Of a stretch of 64,000 nt of DNA, positions 8,156 through 16,017 are shown one piece after another (position 1 is the stretch's first letter; every line of letters starts with the position of its first letter). This DNA comes from an uncultured bacterium (GTDB taxonomy: Bacteria > Bacteroidota > Rhodothermia > Rhodothermales > Rubricoccaceae). The stretch is from positions 62,001 through 126,000 of the forward strand of contig CANLSR010000008.1 of NCBI GenBank assembly GCA_947493945.1, in the 5' to 3' direction. A program made the position numbers and the translations under genes. The notes below the pieces were generated by a model. The model did not search any database. It was given only the letters and a program-made list of their open reading frames with translations, and was not told the DNA's origin.

Positions 8156-11100
8156 ATGCCCGTCGCCGTCCGAGGCCAGTTCCAGCGGAGCGTCCAGCTC
8201 GCGCGCGACTTCTACGGCGCGCGGCGCCTCGACGGCTACGTCGTCACGTCCCGGGCCGTCGAGACGACCGGCCGGCTGGCGGAGGCCCTAGAGGCGCCGG
8301 GCTCGCCGCGCGCCTGGGCCGTCTCGGGTCCGTACGGCGGCGGGAAAAGCTCGTACGCCCTGTTCGCCTCGCGCCTGCTGCGCGGCGACGCCGACGCGCT
8401 GGCGCACCTGGCCGCGACCGACCCCGAGCTGGCGGACCGGATCGCGGCGGCGTCGCCGGGCGCGTTCTGCCCCGTTCTGGTCGTCGGCTCGCGCGGGCCG
8501 GTCGTCGCGGGGCTGGCGCACGCGCTGGGCCGGGCGCTCGACGCCTGGAGCGCGGACCTTCCGCCTGGCAAGGGCCGCTCGAAAGAAACCGCCAGCGCGG
8601 CGGCGGCACTGGCGGGCCAAGCCCGGCTGGCGACGACCGAGGCCGAGGTGATGGAGGCCATCGACCAAGCCGCGGCGCTCGTCCAGGCGCGGACCGGCGG
8701 CGGGCTGCTGGTGGTGGTCGACGAGATGGGCAAGCACCTCGAATACGCCGCCCTCCACCCGGCCGACGGCGACCTGTTCGTCCTCCAGTCGCTGGCCGAA
8801 CGGGCGGCCCAGCCCGGCGCGGCGCCGCTCTTGGTGGTGACGGTGGTGCACCAGGCGTTCGAGCGCTACGCCGTCGGCCTCAGCTCGGCCCAGCGGGCCG
8901 ACTGGCAAAAGGTCCAGGGCCGGTTCGAGGACGTGGCGTTCGTCGAGCCCGTCGGCGAGACGCTGCGGCTGCTCGCGGCGGCCGTCGACGCGGAGCTGAC
9001 GGACGAGGAGCAGGCCGCCGGCGCCGAGTCGGTCCGCCAGACGGTCGAGGCGGCGACGCTGCCGGCTCGCTTGGATGCCGAGGTCGTCGCCGAGCGGCTG
9101 GCCGAGGCGCTGCCGCTCCACCCGGCCGTGGCGCTCTTGGTCGGCCCGCTGTTCCGGCGGCTGGCCCAGAACGAGCGGTCGCTGTTCTCGTTTCTGGCGT
9201 CCGGCGAGCCGCGGAGCTTTCTGGACGTGCTCGGCCGGGAGCCCGTGTACCGGCTGGACCACCTCTACGACTACCTCACCGCGACGCTGGGCGGCGCCCT
9301 CTACCACGACGGCGCGGGCCGGCTGTGGGCCGAGACCGAGGCCGCGCGCCTGCGCCTGGACGGCGACGCGCTCCAGGAGCGGATGCTCAAGCAGGTCGCC
9401 GTGCTCTCGTTTGCCGGCGCCCTGGCCGGTCTCCCGCCGTCTCAGGCCGTCTTGCGGGCGGCGTCCGGCGCCAGCGAGGCCGAGACCCAGGCCGCCCTCG
9501 ACGCGCTCCGCCAGTCGCGGGCCGTCGCCTTCCGGCCGTTCCACCGCGAGTACCGCGTCTGGGAGGGCAGCGACTTCGACCTGGCCGGGGCGCTCGCCCG
9601 CGCCCGGGCCGAGATCCCGTTCCGCACCTCGCTCGCCGACCTCCTGGCCGCCGCGGCGCCGCCGCAGCCGCTCATCGCGCGGCGCCACGCCTACCAAACG
9701 GGCACGACGCGCGTGTTCGGCGTGGGCTACACCGACGAGGCCGGCTGGCGGTCGCGCCTGGGCGCGCCGCTCGATCACGACGGCCGCGTGCTCTACGTCT
9801 TGCCCGAGCAGAGCGATGTCCAAACCGTCGTGGCCGACCTCGCCGCGGCAACCGCCAGCGGCGACGGGCGGACGTTGGTGTGCGTCCCGGACGGCGTCGT
9901 CGGCTTGCGCGACCTGGCCCGCGACCTGGCCTGCCTCGACTGGGTCCGCCAGCACGAGCCGGCGCTGGAGGGCGACGCCGCGGCCCGCCGCGAGGTGGAC
10001 GCGCAGCGCGCCGACCTCGCCTCCGCGCTCGACCACCGGCTGGCCCAAGCGCTCGGCGCCGACGCCGGCACCTGGACCGCGGCCGGCGAGCGCGTGGAGA
10101 TGAGCCCCGGCCTGCAGCCGGTGCTGTCGGACCTGGCCGACCGCGCCTTTCCCCAGACCCCGCGTGTCTGGAACGAGCTGCTCAACCGGCACCGGCCGTC
10201 GGCGAGCGCCGTGCGTGCCCAGAAGCTGCTGCTCCAGGCGATGGCCGAGCGCGAGCGCCAGCCGCGCCTGGGCATCGACGGCACGCCGGCCGAGTACGCC
10301 CTCTACGCCTCGGTCCTGCGCGCGACGGGCCTGCACCAGGAAATCGGGCCGGGCGCCTGGGCGTTCGTGGACCCCGACGACGCCGGGCTGGCCCGTCCCG
10401 TCGAGCCTGGCACGGCCGCCGTCGTCGGGGCGCTGGCGGAAGCCGTCGGCGGCGCGCGCGAGGCGCCGGTCGCGGTGCCGGAGCTGTACGCGCTCGTTCA
10501 AGCGCCGCCCTACGGCGTGCGCGAGGGGCTGCTCCCGGTGTTCCTGTTCACGGTCCTGGCGCGGCTGGGCGACAAGGTGGCCGTGTTCGAGGACGGCGTC
10601 TACCAGTGGTCGCTGACGTACGAGGCCGTCGAGCGGATGCTGCGCGGGCCGGCCGCCTTTTCTGTCCAGTCGGTCGAGGCGTCGCCGGCGCAGCGGGGGG
10701 CGCTCGCCGCGCTGGCGCCGCGCGTCGGCGTGACGGCAGGCGAGGTGAAGCCGCTGGCCGTCGTGGGGCGCGTGCTCCAGTCGGTGAGCGGGTTGCCGGC
10801 CTACGTCCGCAAGACGGCGACCCTGTCGGACGCCGCGACGGCCGTGCGCGAGGCGCTGGTGCACGCGACGGAGCCGGCCGCGCTCCTGTTCCGCGACTTG
10901 CCGACGGCCCTCGGCCTGGCGCCGTTCGGCGACGGGCCGGCTGACGAACCCACCGCCGGCGCCGGCCGCCAGCCCGACGGCGCCGAGGCCTTCGCCGACG
11001 CCCTCGCCGACGCCCTCCGCGAGCTGGGGTCGGCCTACGACGCGCTCCTGGCCGACCTCGACGACGAGCTGCGCGCCGCGTTCGACCTGCGCGCGACCAC

Positions 11101-11617
11101 GCCCGACGCCCGGCGCGGCGAGCTGGCGGCGCGCGCGCGCGCGCTCGACGGCGTGGCGGATCTGTCGCTGCGCTCGTTCGTCGTCCGCGCCGCCGACGAC
11201 CTGGCCGGCACGCGCGCCTGGACCGAGTCTTTGGCCGCCCTCCTGGCCCGGACCCCGCCCGCCCAGTGGGCCGACGCCGACCGCCAGCGGTTCGCCTCGG
11301 CCCTGGCCGACGTCGCCCGCACGTTCCGCCGTCGCGAGGCCGTCTCGTTCGGCTCCGACGCGTCGGACGCTGCTCGCGACACGACCCGCTTCCGCCTGAG
11401 CGTCACGGCCACGCACGAGCACGAGCGAGAGACGGTCGTCGAGGTCCACCCCGAGGACGCCGAGGCCGTGGACGCGGTCGAGGTCCGCCTGCGCGCGGCG
11501 CTGGCGGCCGGCGGGGAGAGTCTGGACACGCACCTGGCCGCCCTGAGCCGGCTCTCGCTCGACCGCCTCCGCCAGCGGGCCGACGCTCCAGCGGAGACGA
11601 AGCAGACTGACGTTTAG
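8156..11617 (+). CDS. sspC: Large P-loop ATPase, SspC-like
   Basis: A 1153-residue cytoplasmic protein. Walker A GPYGGGKSS is at 58-66 and Walker B LLVVVDE at about 184-190; a downstream segment reads HPAVALLVGPLFRRLAQNERSLFSFL, typical of the large defence ATPases also seen in BREX-like loci. No nuclease or helicase motif was recognised in the C-terminal two thirds. It follows the DUF4007 gene by three bases and precedes a PAPS-reductase-like gene, so it is assigned as the ATPase of an SspBCD-like phosphorothioation module. Another DUF4007-linked defence ATPase is the main alternative. Confidence 0.65.
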   Translation: MPVAVRGQFQRSVQLARDFYGARRLDGYVVTSRAVETTGRLAEALEAPGSPRAWAVSGPYGGGKSSYALFASRLLRGDADALAHLAATDPELADRIAAASPGAFCPVLVVGSRGPVVAGLAHALGRALDAWSADLPPGKGRSKETASAAAALAGQARLATTEAEVMEAIDQAAALVQARTGGGLLVVVDEMGKHLEYAALHPADGDLFVLQSLAERAAQPGAAPLLVVTVVHQAFERYAVGLSSAQRADWQKVQGRFEDVAFVEPVGETLRLLAAAVDAELTDEEQAAGAESVRQTVEAATLPARLDAEVVAERLAEALPLHPAVALLVGPLFRRLAQNERSLFSFLASGEPRSFLDVLGREPVYRLDHLYDYLTATLGGALYHDGAGRLWAETEAARLRLDGDALQERMLKQVAVLSFAGALAGLPPSQAVLRAASGASEAETQAALDALRQSRAVAFRPFHREYRVWEGSDFDLAGALARARAEIPFRTSLADLLAAAAPPQPLIARRHAYQTGTTRVFGVGYTDEAGWRSRLGAPLDHDGRVLYVLPEQSDVQTVVADLAAATASGDGRTLVCVPDGVVGLRDLARDLACLDWVRQHEPALEGDAAARREVDAQRADLASALDHRLAQALGADAGTWTAAGERVEMSPGLQPVLSDLADRAFPQTPRVWNELLNRHRPSASAVRAQKLLLQAMAERERQPRLGIDGTPAEYALYASVLRATGLHQEIGPGAWAFVDPDDAGLARPVEPGTAAVVGALAEAVGGAREAPVAVPELYALVQAPPYGVREGLLPVFLFTVLARLGDKVAVFEDGVYQWSLTYEAVERMLRGPAAFSVQSVEASPAQRGALAALAPRVGVTAGEVKPLAVVGRVLQSVSGLPAYVRKTATLSDAATAVREALVHATEPAALLFRDLPTALGLAPFGDGPADEPTAGAGRQPDGAEAFADALADALRELGSAYDALLADLDDELRAAFDLRATTPDARRGELAARARALDGVADLSLRSFVVRAADDLAGTRAWTESLAALLARTPPAQWADADRQRFASALADVARTFRRREAVSFGSDASDAARDTTRFRLSVTATHEHERETVVEVHPEDAEAVDAVEVRLRAALAAGGESLDTHLAALSRLSLDRLRQRADAPAETKQTDV

Positions 11618-11925
11618 CACGCATTGGGGGAGCCGGTATTAAGCGCCGTCAGAACTCCCCGCCGCCGACGCTGCCATCGCTTCGCTCCGTGCCGCATGGG
11701 CCGTCCGCGTGAGGGGGACCGTCTGAGCGCCCGCTGAGCGCCGGCGCCAGCCGGCGCGATGGGCGAACGGACGGGCGGAGTTGGGACTGCAAACGGTGGG
11801 GCAAGCATTCGCCCAGACTACGTGTCGCCCGACGGCCGCCTCGCCGTGCTGGCGGAGCGCGTCGGCCAGCGGAGCGGGAGCAGGCGGAGCCTCGGTATCA
11901 TGCGGCCGGTCCCCCCGCCTCCCTC
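11618..11925. other. 308-base gap inside the SspBCD-like module
   Basis: No credible gene. It contains a 7-base inverted repeat at 11738-11757 (GCGCCGG/CCGGCGC) and a GCTGGCGG octamer at 11848-11855. The gap breaks the otherwise tight module and could hold a terminator and a separate promoter for the PP-loop gene; no TAGCTT-type box was found directly before 11926. Confidence 0.5.
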
Positions 11926-12819
11926 ATGTCCGAGCCCCGCCACGTCGTCGCCTTTAGCGGGGGCAAAGACTCGTCCGCGCTCGCGGTCTACCTCCACGAC
12001 CCGGCCCGCTGGCGGCGGACGCTGGGCAAGGCCGGGCTCCCGGAGCGCCCGCCGCTGGCCCGGCCCGAGTACGTGTTCTGCGACACCGGGACCGAGCTGG
12101 CCGAGACCTACGACTACCTGGACCGGCTGGAGGCCTACCTCGGCACGCCCATCCAGCGGTTGCGCGCCGACGCGCCGCCCGGCGAGACGCCGTTCGACCA
12201 CTACCTCGCGCTCTACCGCGACTTCCTGCCCAGCCCCCAGATGCGCTGGTGTACGCGCAAGCTCAAGCTGGAGCCCTACGAGGCGCACATCGGCGACGCA
12301 CCCATCGTGAGCTACGTCGGCATCCGGGCCGACGAGGGCGACCGCGTGGGGTACATCTCGACCAAGCCCAACATCGAGACGGTCTACCCCTTCAAGGAGG
12401 ACGGCATCGTCAAGGACGACGTGTACCGGATCCTGGAGGAGTCCGGGCTCGGGAGGCCCGACTACTACCGCTGGCGGAGCCGCTCGGGCTGCTACTTCTG
12501 CTTCTACCAGCGCCGCAGCGAGTGGGTCGGGCTTTTGGAGAACCACCCGGACCTGTTCGAGGCCGCCCAGGCGTACGAGAAGCTGGACCCGGAGACGGGC
12601 GCCCGCTACACCTGGAGCGACGCCGAGAGCCTGGAGGAGTTGGCCCGGCCCGAGCGCGTGGCCGAGATCAAGCGCCGCACCGCCGAGCGCCTGTCTCGGG
12701 CCGCCGCCAGCCAGCCCGGCCGCACGCTGCTGGCCCAGATGTTCCCCGACAGCGGCTTGCTGGACGACGCCCGCGACGCCGAGGACGCCGGCGCCGGGTG
12801 CCACATCTGCCACCTGTAG
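11926..12819 (+). CDS. sspD: PAPS reductase-like PP-loop ATP pyrophosphatase, SspD/DndC-like
   Basis: A 297-residue enzyme of the adenine-nucleotide alpha-hydrolase superfamily. The PP-loop SGGKDSS is at 11-17, where ATP would be used to activate the DNA backbone for sulfur insertion. Cysteines C109 (RWCTRK), C189/C192 (GCYFC) and C292/C295 (GCHIC) could hold an iron-sulfur cluster, as in DndC. It differs from assimilatory CysH in length, in the C-terminal CxxC, and in its DUF4007-ATPase neighbours, and no sulfate-assimilation genes are nearby. A cysteine desulfurase partner (SspA) is not in the window and could be supplied by a general IscS/SufS enzyme. Confidence 0.75.
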   Translation: MSEPRHVVAFSGGKDSSALAVYLHDPARWRRTLGKAGLPERPPLARPEYVFCDTGTELAETYDYLDRLEAYLGTPIQRLRADAPPGETPFDHYLALYRDFLPSPQMRWCTRKLKLEPYEAHIGDAPIVSYVGIRADEGDRVGYISTKPNIETVYPFKEDGIVKDDVYRILEESGLGRPDYYRWRSRSGCYFCFYQRRSEWVGLLENHPDLFEAAQAYEKLDPETGARYTWSDAESLEELARPERVAEIKRRTAERLSRAAASQPGRTLLAQMFPDSGLLDDARDAEDAGAGCHICHL

Positions 12820-12832
12820 CCGCTCGCTGCCG

Positions 12833-12901
12833 GACGGGCCACGCGCTCGGGACGGGCCACGCGCTCGGGACGGGCCACGCGCTCGGGACGGGCCACGCGC
12901 T
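12833..12901. repeat. 18-base tandem repeat, about 3.8 copies
   Basis: Units GACGGGCCACGCGCTCGG at 12833-12850, 12851-12868 and 12869-12886 are identical; a fourth, truncated copy runs into the following hairpin. The repeat lies 14 bases after the PP-loop gene, between convergent genes. It has no spacers, so it is not a CRISPR array. Confidence 0.95.
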
Positions 12902-12922
12902 GGCGGAGGCCGTCCGCCAGCG
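12898..12922. terminator. Octamer dyad hairpin between convergent genes
   Basis: Ten-base arms CGCTGGCGGA and TCCGCCAGCG around a 5-base loop. It sits between the 3' ends of the PP-loop gene and the minus-strand 102-residue gene, the position of a bidirectional terminator. No T tract. Confidence 0.6.
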
Positions 12923-12927
12923 GCTGG

Positions 12928-13236
12928 CTAGTTGGCGAACGTCGGCGGGCCGTCGCCCGCCACGACCGTCACGTCCTGGACGGCGAACCAGCCCTCGCCC
13001 TCGCCCCCGGCCGAGTTGGCGTAGGGCACCGGCTCGCCCTCGGCGTCGCGCCCCGGCTCGATGTCGACGACGTAGACCAGATCCTTCTTGATCTCCGTGC
13101 CGGCGGCGTCGGTGCCCACCACCACGCCGGGCGACACGTCGGCGGCGCGGCCCTCGATGGCGCCCAGCAGGCGCCCCTCGCGGGTGTAGAGGTGGACGCG
13201 GACGCGCTGGCCGACGAGGGAGTAGTTGGCAGACAC
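12928..13236 (-). CDS. Hypothetical protein, about 102 residues
   Basis: Not recognised. The preferred GTG start (MSANYSLVGQRVRV) gives a small soluble protein rich in valine, glycine and acidic residues. It reads as a short beta-rich domain (VRVHLYTREGRLLGAIEGR, then VVGTDAAGTEIKKDLVYVVDIEP). The frame is open upstream to 13332, but that extension is arginine/proline-rich and looks non-coding. The gene is convergent with the PP-loop gene and divergent from ccmC; its role is unknown. Confidence 0.55.
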   Translation of the reverse strand: MSANYSLVGQRVRVHLYTREGRLLGAIEGRAADVSPGVVVGTDAAGTEIKKDLVYVVDIEPGRDAEGEPVPYANSAGGEGEGWFAVQDVTVVAGDGPPTFAN

Positions 13237-13358
13237 AGAAACACGGGAGGGCGGGCCGCAAGATCGCACCGCCGGCAGGGGGCGGCGCGTGTCGGCGTGG
13301 CGGGTCGGCGCGCGGTCGAATCCCCAATTCACAGTCCGGCGGGCGCCGAGGTCGCATC

Positions 13359-14120
13359 ATGGCCGTTCAAGGACCCATGGACCCCGACCTCGCCCTCCCC
13401 CGCTACGGCCTCGCCTACCGCCTCTTCGGCGTCGTGGTCGCAGTGTGGATCAGCGTCGTGCTGGTGCTGGCGGTCCTGGGGCCGGTGTCCAACCTGCCGA
13501 TCTTGGAGCACACGGCCCGGAACCTCTACTTCCACGTGCCGATGTGGTTCGTGCTCTACGCCGGCGCCGTCGCGGGCGCGTGGCACGCGGGTCGCTACCT
13601 CGCGACCGGCCGGACGGTCCACGACGTGCGCTCGGAGGCGGCCTGGATGATCTCGACCGTGGCCGGCGCCGTCGCCCTGATCACGGGCGTGATCTGGGCG
13701 CGGTTCACGTGGTACCAGGGCACGGGCCTGTGGTGGAGCCCCGAGCCGCGCCAGAACATGGTGGCCGTCCAGCTGTTGATCTCGGGCGCCTACTTCGTGC
13801 TGCGCGGCTCGCTCGACCGGCCCCGCCAGCGGGCCCGGCTCTCGGCGGTCTACGCCCTCTTCGCGACGGCCTCGATGCCGTTCCTGACCTACGTCCTGCC
13901 GCGCCGGATGGCGAGCCTGCACCCCGGCGCCGAGGGCAACCCGGCCTTTAGCGACATGGACATCGCTGCCGACATGCGGTGGATCTTCTACGCTGCCGCC
14001 GTCGGCTTCCTCATGCTGGCGTGGTGGCTCTACACCCAGCGCGTCCGCGCGCGCGTGGCCGGCCTCCGCGTCGAGGCCCTGGGCACGGCCGCCCCGCTCC
14101 CCGCCCCCGTCGTCTCGTGA
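13359..14120 (+). CDS. ccmC: Cytochrome c maturation protein CcmC
   Basis: A 253-residue inner-membrane protein with six predicted membrane segments that handles heme during cytochrome c maturation (System I) and loads it onto CcmE. The tryptophan-rich heme-handling motif reads WWSPEPR (125-131), flanked by the periplasmic axial-ligand candidates H59 (YFHVPMW) and H188 (SLHPG). An internal ATG at 13377 is an alternative start. The stop overlaps the next ATG (TGATG), coupling it to the ccmD-like gene and then ccmE. Confidence 0.9.
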   Translation: MAVQGPMDPDLALPRYGLAYRLFGVVVAVWISVVLVLAVLGPVSNLPILEHTARNLYFHVPMWFVLYAGAVAGAWHAGRYLATGRTVHDVRSEAAWMISTVAGAVALITGVIWARFTWYQGTGLWWSPEPRQNMVAVQLLISGAYFVLRGSLDRPRQRARLSAVYALFATASMPFLTYVLPRRMASLHPGAEGNPAFSDMDIAADMRWIFYAAAVGFLMLAWWLYTQRVRARVAGLRVEALGTAAPLPAPVVS

Positions 14121-14365
14121 TGCAGGCCGCCGACACCACCGTCGCCGTTCTGGACCCGTCCGCCGCCCAGGCGGTGGCGGTCCAGCCCGCGCGCGGCGTC
14201 GAGCGCGTGATGCTGGCCCAGGACAAGCTGCCCGTGGTGCTGGCGGTGGTCCTGGTGATCTGGGCCGGCATCCTGATCCTGCTCGCCCGCGCCGACCGCC
14301 GGCTGGCCCGCATCGAGCGCCAGCTCGACGCCGCGACGCCGCCCGACGCGGCACGCGGCGCCTAA
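14120..14365 (+). CDS. ccmD: CcmD-like small membrane protein
   Basis: An 81-residue protein with one transmembrane helix (LPVVLAVVLVIWAGILILLA) followed by a basic helix (RADRRLARIERQLD), the topology of CcmD, which holds CcmC, CcmA/B and CcmE together during holo-CcmE release. The N-terminal extension is longer than in typical CcmD. Assignment rests on topology and on position between ccmC and ccmE; the ATG shares a base with the ccmC stop. Confidence 0.75.
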   Translation: MQAADTTVAVLDPSAAQAVAVQPARGVERVMLAQDKLPVVLAVVLVIWAGILILLARADRRLARIERQLDAATPPDAARGA

Positions 14366-14385
14366 CCCTTTCGTATCCTACCGCC

Positions 14386-14841
14386 ATGCGCCCCACGACC
14401 CTCCTCGGCATCGCCTTCGTCGGCATCTTCGGCTTCCTGGTCGTCAACAGCTTTGGCGACCAGGTCGGCGGGTGGGAAACGTTCGACGACGCGGCCGCCA
14501 GCGGCCGCGAGGCCCACGTGGTCGGCACCTGGGTGCGCGAGGCGCCCTCGACGTATGACCCGTCGCGCAACGTGTTCTCGTTCACGATGGCCGACACCTC
14601 CGGCACCGTCCGGCCCGTCGTCTACGCCAACCCCAAGCCGGCCAACTTCGAGGACGCCGAGCGCGTCGTGGTCCAGGGTCAGATCGTCCAGGACGGCGCC
14701 GACGAGGTGTTCCAGGCCGAGCACATCCTGGTCAAGTGCCCGTCGAAGTACAACGAGGGCGGCAGCGAGTTCAAGGACGTGGAGGCGGATCGGCCTGGGA
14801 TGCCGGTGATGCAGACCTCGGCCCGACAGGGGTCGCTCTAG
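14386..14841 (+). CDS. ccmE: Cytochrome c maturation heme chaperone CcmE, CxxxY type
   Basis: A 151-residue protein with an N-terminal membrane anchor (8-20) and a periplasmic OB-fold that carries heme to the apocytochrome synthetase CcmF/H. In the classical family heme binds covalently to His in HxxxY. Here the motif reads CPSKY, with Cys118 and Tyr122, the CxxxY variant described from archaea and Desulfovibrio-type systems. The stop overlaps the following GTG by one base (TAGTG). ccmF and ccmG are not in the window. Confidence 0.9.
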   Translation: MRPTTLLGIAFVGIFGFLVVNSFGDQVGGWETFDDAAASGREAHVVGTWVREAPSTYDPSRNVFSFTMADTSGTVRPVVYANPKPANFEDAERVVVQGQIVQDGADEVFQAEHILVKCPSKYNEGGSEFKDVEADRPGMPVMQTSARQGSL

Positions 14842-15284
14842 TGACCAAACGCACCGTTCTCCTGGGCCTGGCCGGCGTCGCCGGCGCGATGGTCCTGAGC
14901 CGCCAGCTGGGCTCGCGCCCCGAAGCGGCCTACGGCGACGGTCCGCTCGCGCCGTGCCCCAGCGACCCCAACTGCGCGCTCGTCCGCGTCCGGCTGGCGG
15001 CGCCGACCGAGCGGGTGGAGGCCGCCGCGCTGGCCGTCGTCCGCACCCACCAGACGTGGCGGACGGGTCGCGCCACCTCGGTCACGCCGACCGCCAGCGG
15101 CGTCGAGGCCACGTTCACTGTCGGCCCGTTCGTCGACCGGTTCGCGCTTACCGTCGAGCCCGACGACGCGGGAGGCTCGGTGCTGTGGATCCGCAGCGCG
15201 GCTCAACAGGGACGGAGCGACCTGGGCGTCAACCGGGCCCGCGTGCGCGGGATCGTGGACCGGATCCGGACGGAGCTGGGCTAG
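14841..15284 (+). CDS. DUF1499 family protein
   Basis: A 147-residue protein starting at GTG, which overlaps the ccmE stop. A short hydrophobic N terminus (VLLGLAGVAGAMVLS) suggests export or anchoring. The segment LAPCPSDPNCA matches the cysteine pair that opens DUF1499 domains, and the rest follows their length and beta-rich pattern (FVDRFALTVEPDDAGGSVLW). The function of DUF1499 is unknown. Co-transcription with ccmCDE may mean a link to envelope redox chemistry, though this is only context. Confidence 0.65.
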   Translation: MTKRTVLLGLAGVAGAMVLSRQLGSRPEAAYGDGPLAPCPSDPNCALVRVRLAAPTERVEAAALAVVRTHQTWRTGRATSVTPTASGVEATFTVGPFVDRFALTVEPDDAGGSVLWIRSAAQQGRSDLGVNRARVRGIVDRIRTELG

Positions 15285-15339
15285 ACGCGGACCCGCGCCG
15301 CGCGAGGGGCGTGGACGGGGCTCCCCCTCTCCCCCGCCC

Positions 15340-15840
15340 ATGTCCGTCCCGTCCGCCCCGCTCGATTTTGACCCCAAGGCTTTGATGGACGCGATGGCGG
15401 CCCAAGGCGCGGGCGGCCTCAAGCTGCCGCCGCCCGTCTTCGTGGACATGGAGACCGAGGTGCGCGACTACCGCCCCGGCCCGGGCGACGACAAGATCGG
15501 CGCGTCCATGACGGCCCGGTTCCCCGTCCTGGAGCGCTACCAGAACCCGATGGGCGTGATGCAGGGCGGCATGGTGGCCGCGGCCGTCGACGGCGTGATC
15601 GGCCCGCTGAGCTACCTCGTGGCGCCGCCCAGCGTGACGGCGCAGCTCCTCGTGACCTACCTCGCGCCGGCGACCGAGGGCACCGAGTACGTCGAGGTCG
15701 AGGCCCGGCTCGTCTCCCGCGCCGGCCGCCAGCTGGTGTTCGACGCGACGGTCACGGCGCCCGACGGGGCCGAGATCGCCGTGGCCCGGGCGACCCAGAC
15801 CATCGTGAGGCGGGGCCCGTCCAAGGATTCGGCGGCCTAG
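15340..15840 (+). CDS. Hotdog-fold thioesterase, PaaI family
   Basis: A 166-residue protein predicted to hydrolyse acyl-CoA thioesters. The catalytic-region pattern NPMGVMQGGMVAAAVDGVIGPLS corresponds to the PaaI signature NxxGxxHGG...ALxD, with Gln in place of the His and the Asp retained (here in two pieces: NPMGVMQGG, then AAAVDG). The C-terminal half has the usual strands (VTYLAPATEG, VEVEARLVSRAGRQLVF). It starts 55 bases after the DUF1499 gene and converges on mgtE. The substrate is unknown. Confidence 0.8.
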   Translation: MSVPSAPLDFDPKALMDAMAAQGAGGLKLPPPVFVDMETEVRDYRPGPGDDKIGASMTARFPVLERYQNPMGVMQGGMVAAAVDGVIGPLSYLVAPPSVTAQLLVTYLAPATEGTEYVEVEARLVSRAGRQLVFDATVTAPDGAEIAVARATQTIVRRGPSKDSAA

Positions 15841-15911
15841 TCCGACGGGACTATGGCGGCGGGCCCACGCCCGGCGACGCCCTCCAGACCGACGCGGCTC
15901 CCGATCGCCCT

Positions 15912-15930
15912 GCTGGCGGCGACCGCCAGC
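15912..15930. terminator. Octamer dyad between convergent thioesterase and mgtE genes
   Basis: GCTGGCGG and CCGCCAGC arms separated by three bases, in the 177-base gap where two genes converge. It has the same architecture as the dyad after the TonB-domain gene. Confidence 0.55.
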
Positions 15931-16017
15931 GGTGGCTCCGGACCTCCTCGCGCACGCGCTGCAGACCTACGCGAGCCGCTGCCGAAGCGACGCGCCTACG
16001 CGTCGAGCCCCCGGCTC

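Noticed and set aside
7294-10944. 1216-codon plus-strand frame over the DUF4007 and ATPase genes
   Set aside because: Shifted frame of the two recognised genes, no motifs.
11926-12819. Assimilatory PAPS reductase CysH
   Set aside because: Length, extra C-terminal CxxC and DUF4007-ATPase neighbours favour SspD/DndC; no sulfate-assimilation genes nearby.
12833-12901. CRISPR-like array
   Set aside because: Direct 18-base tandem units without spacers, and no cas genes nearby.
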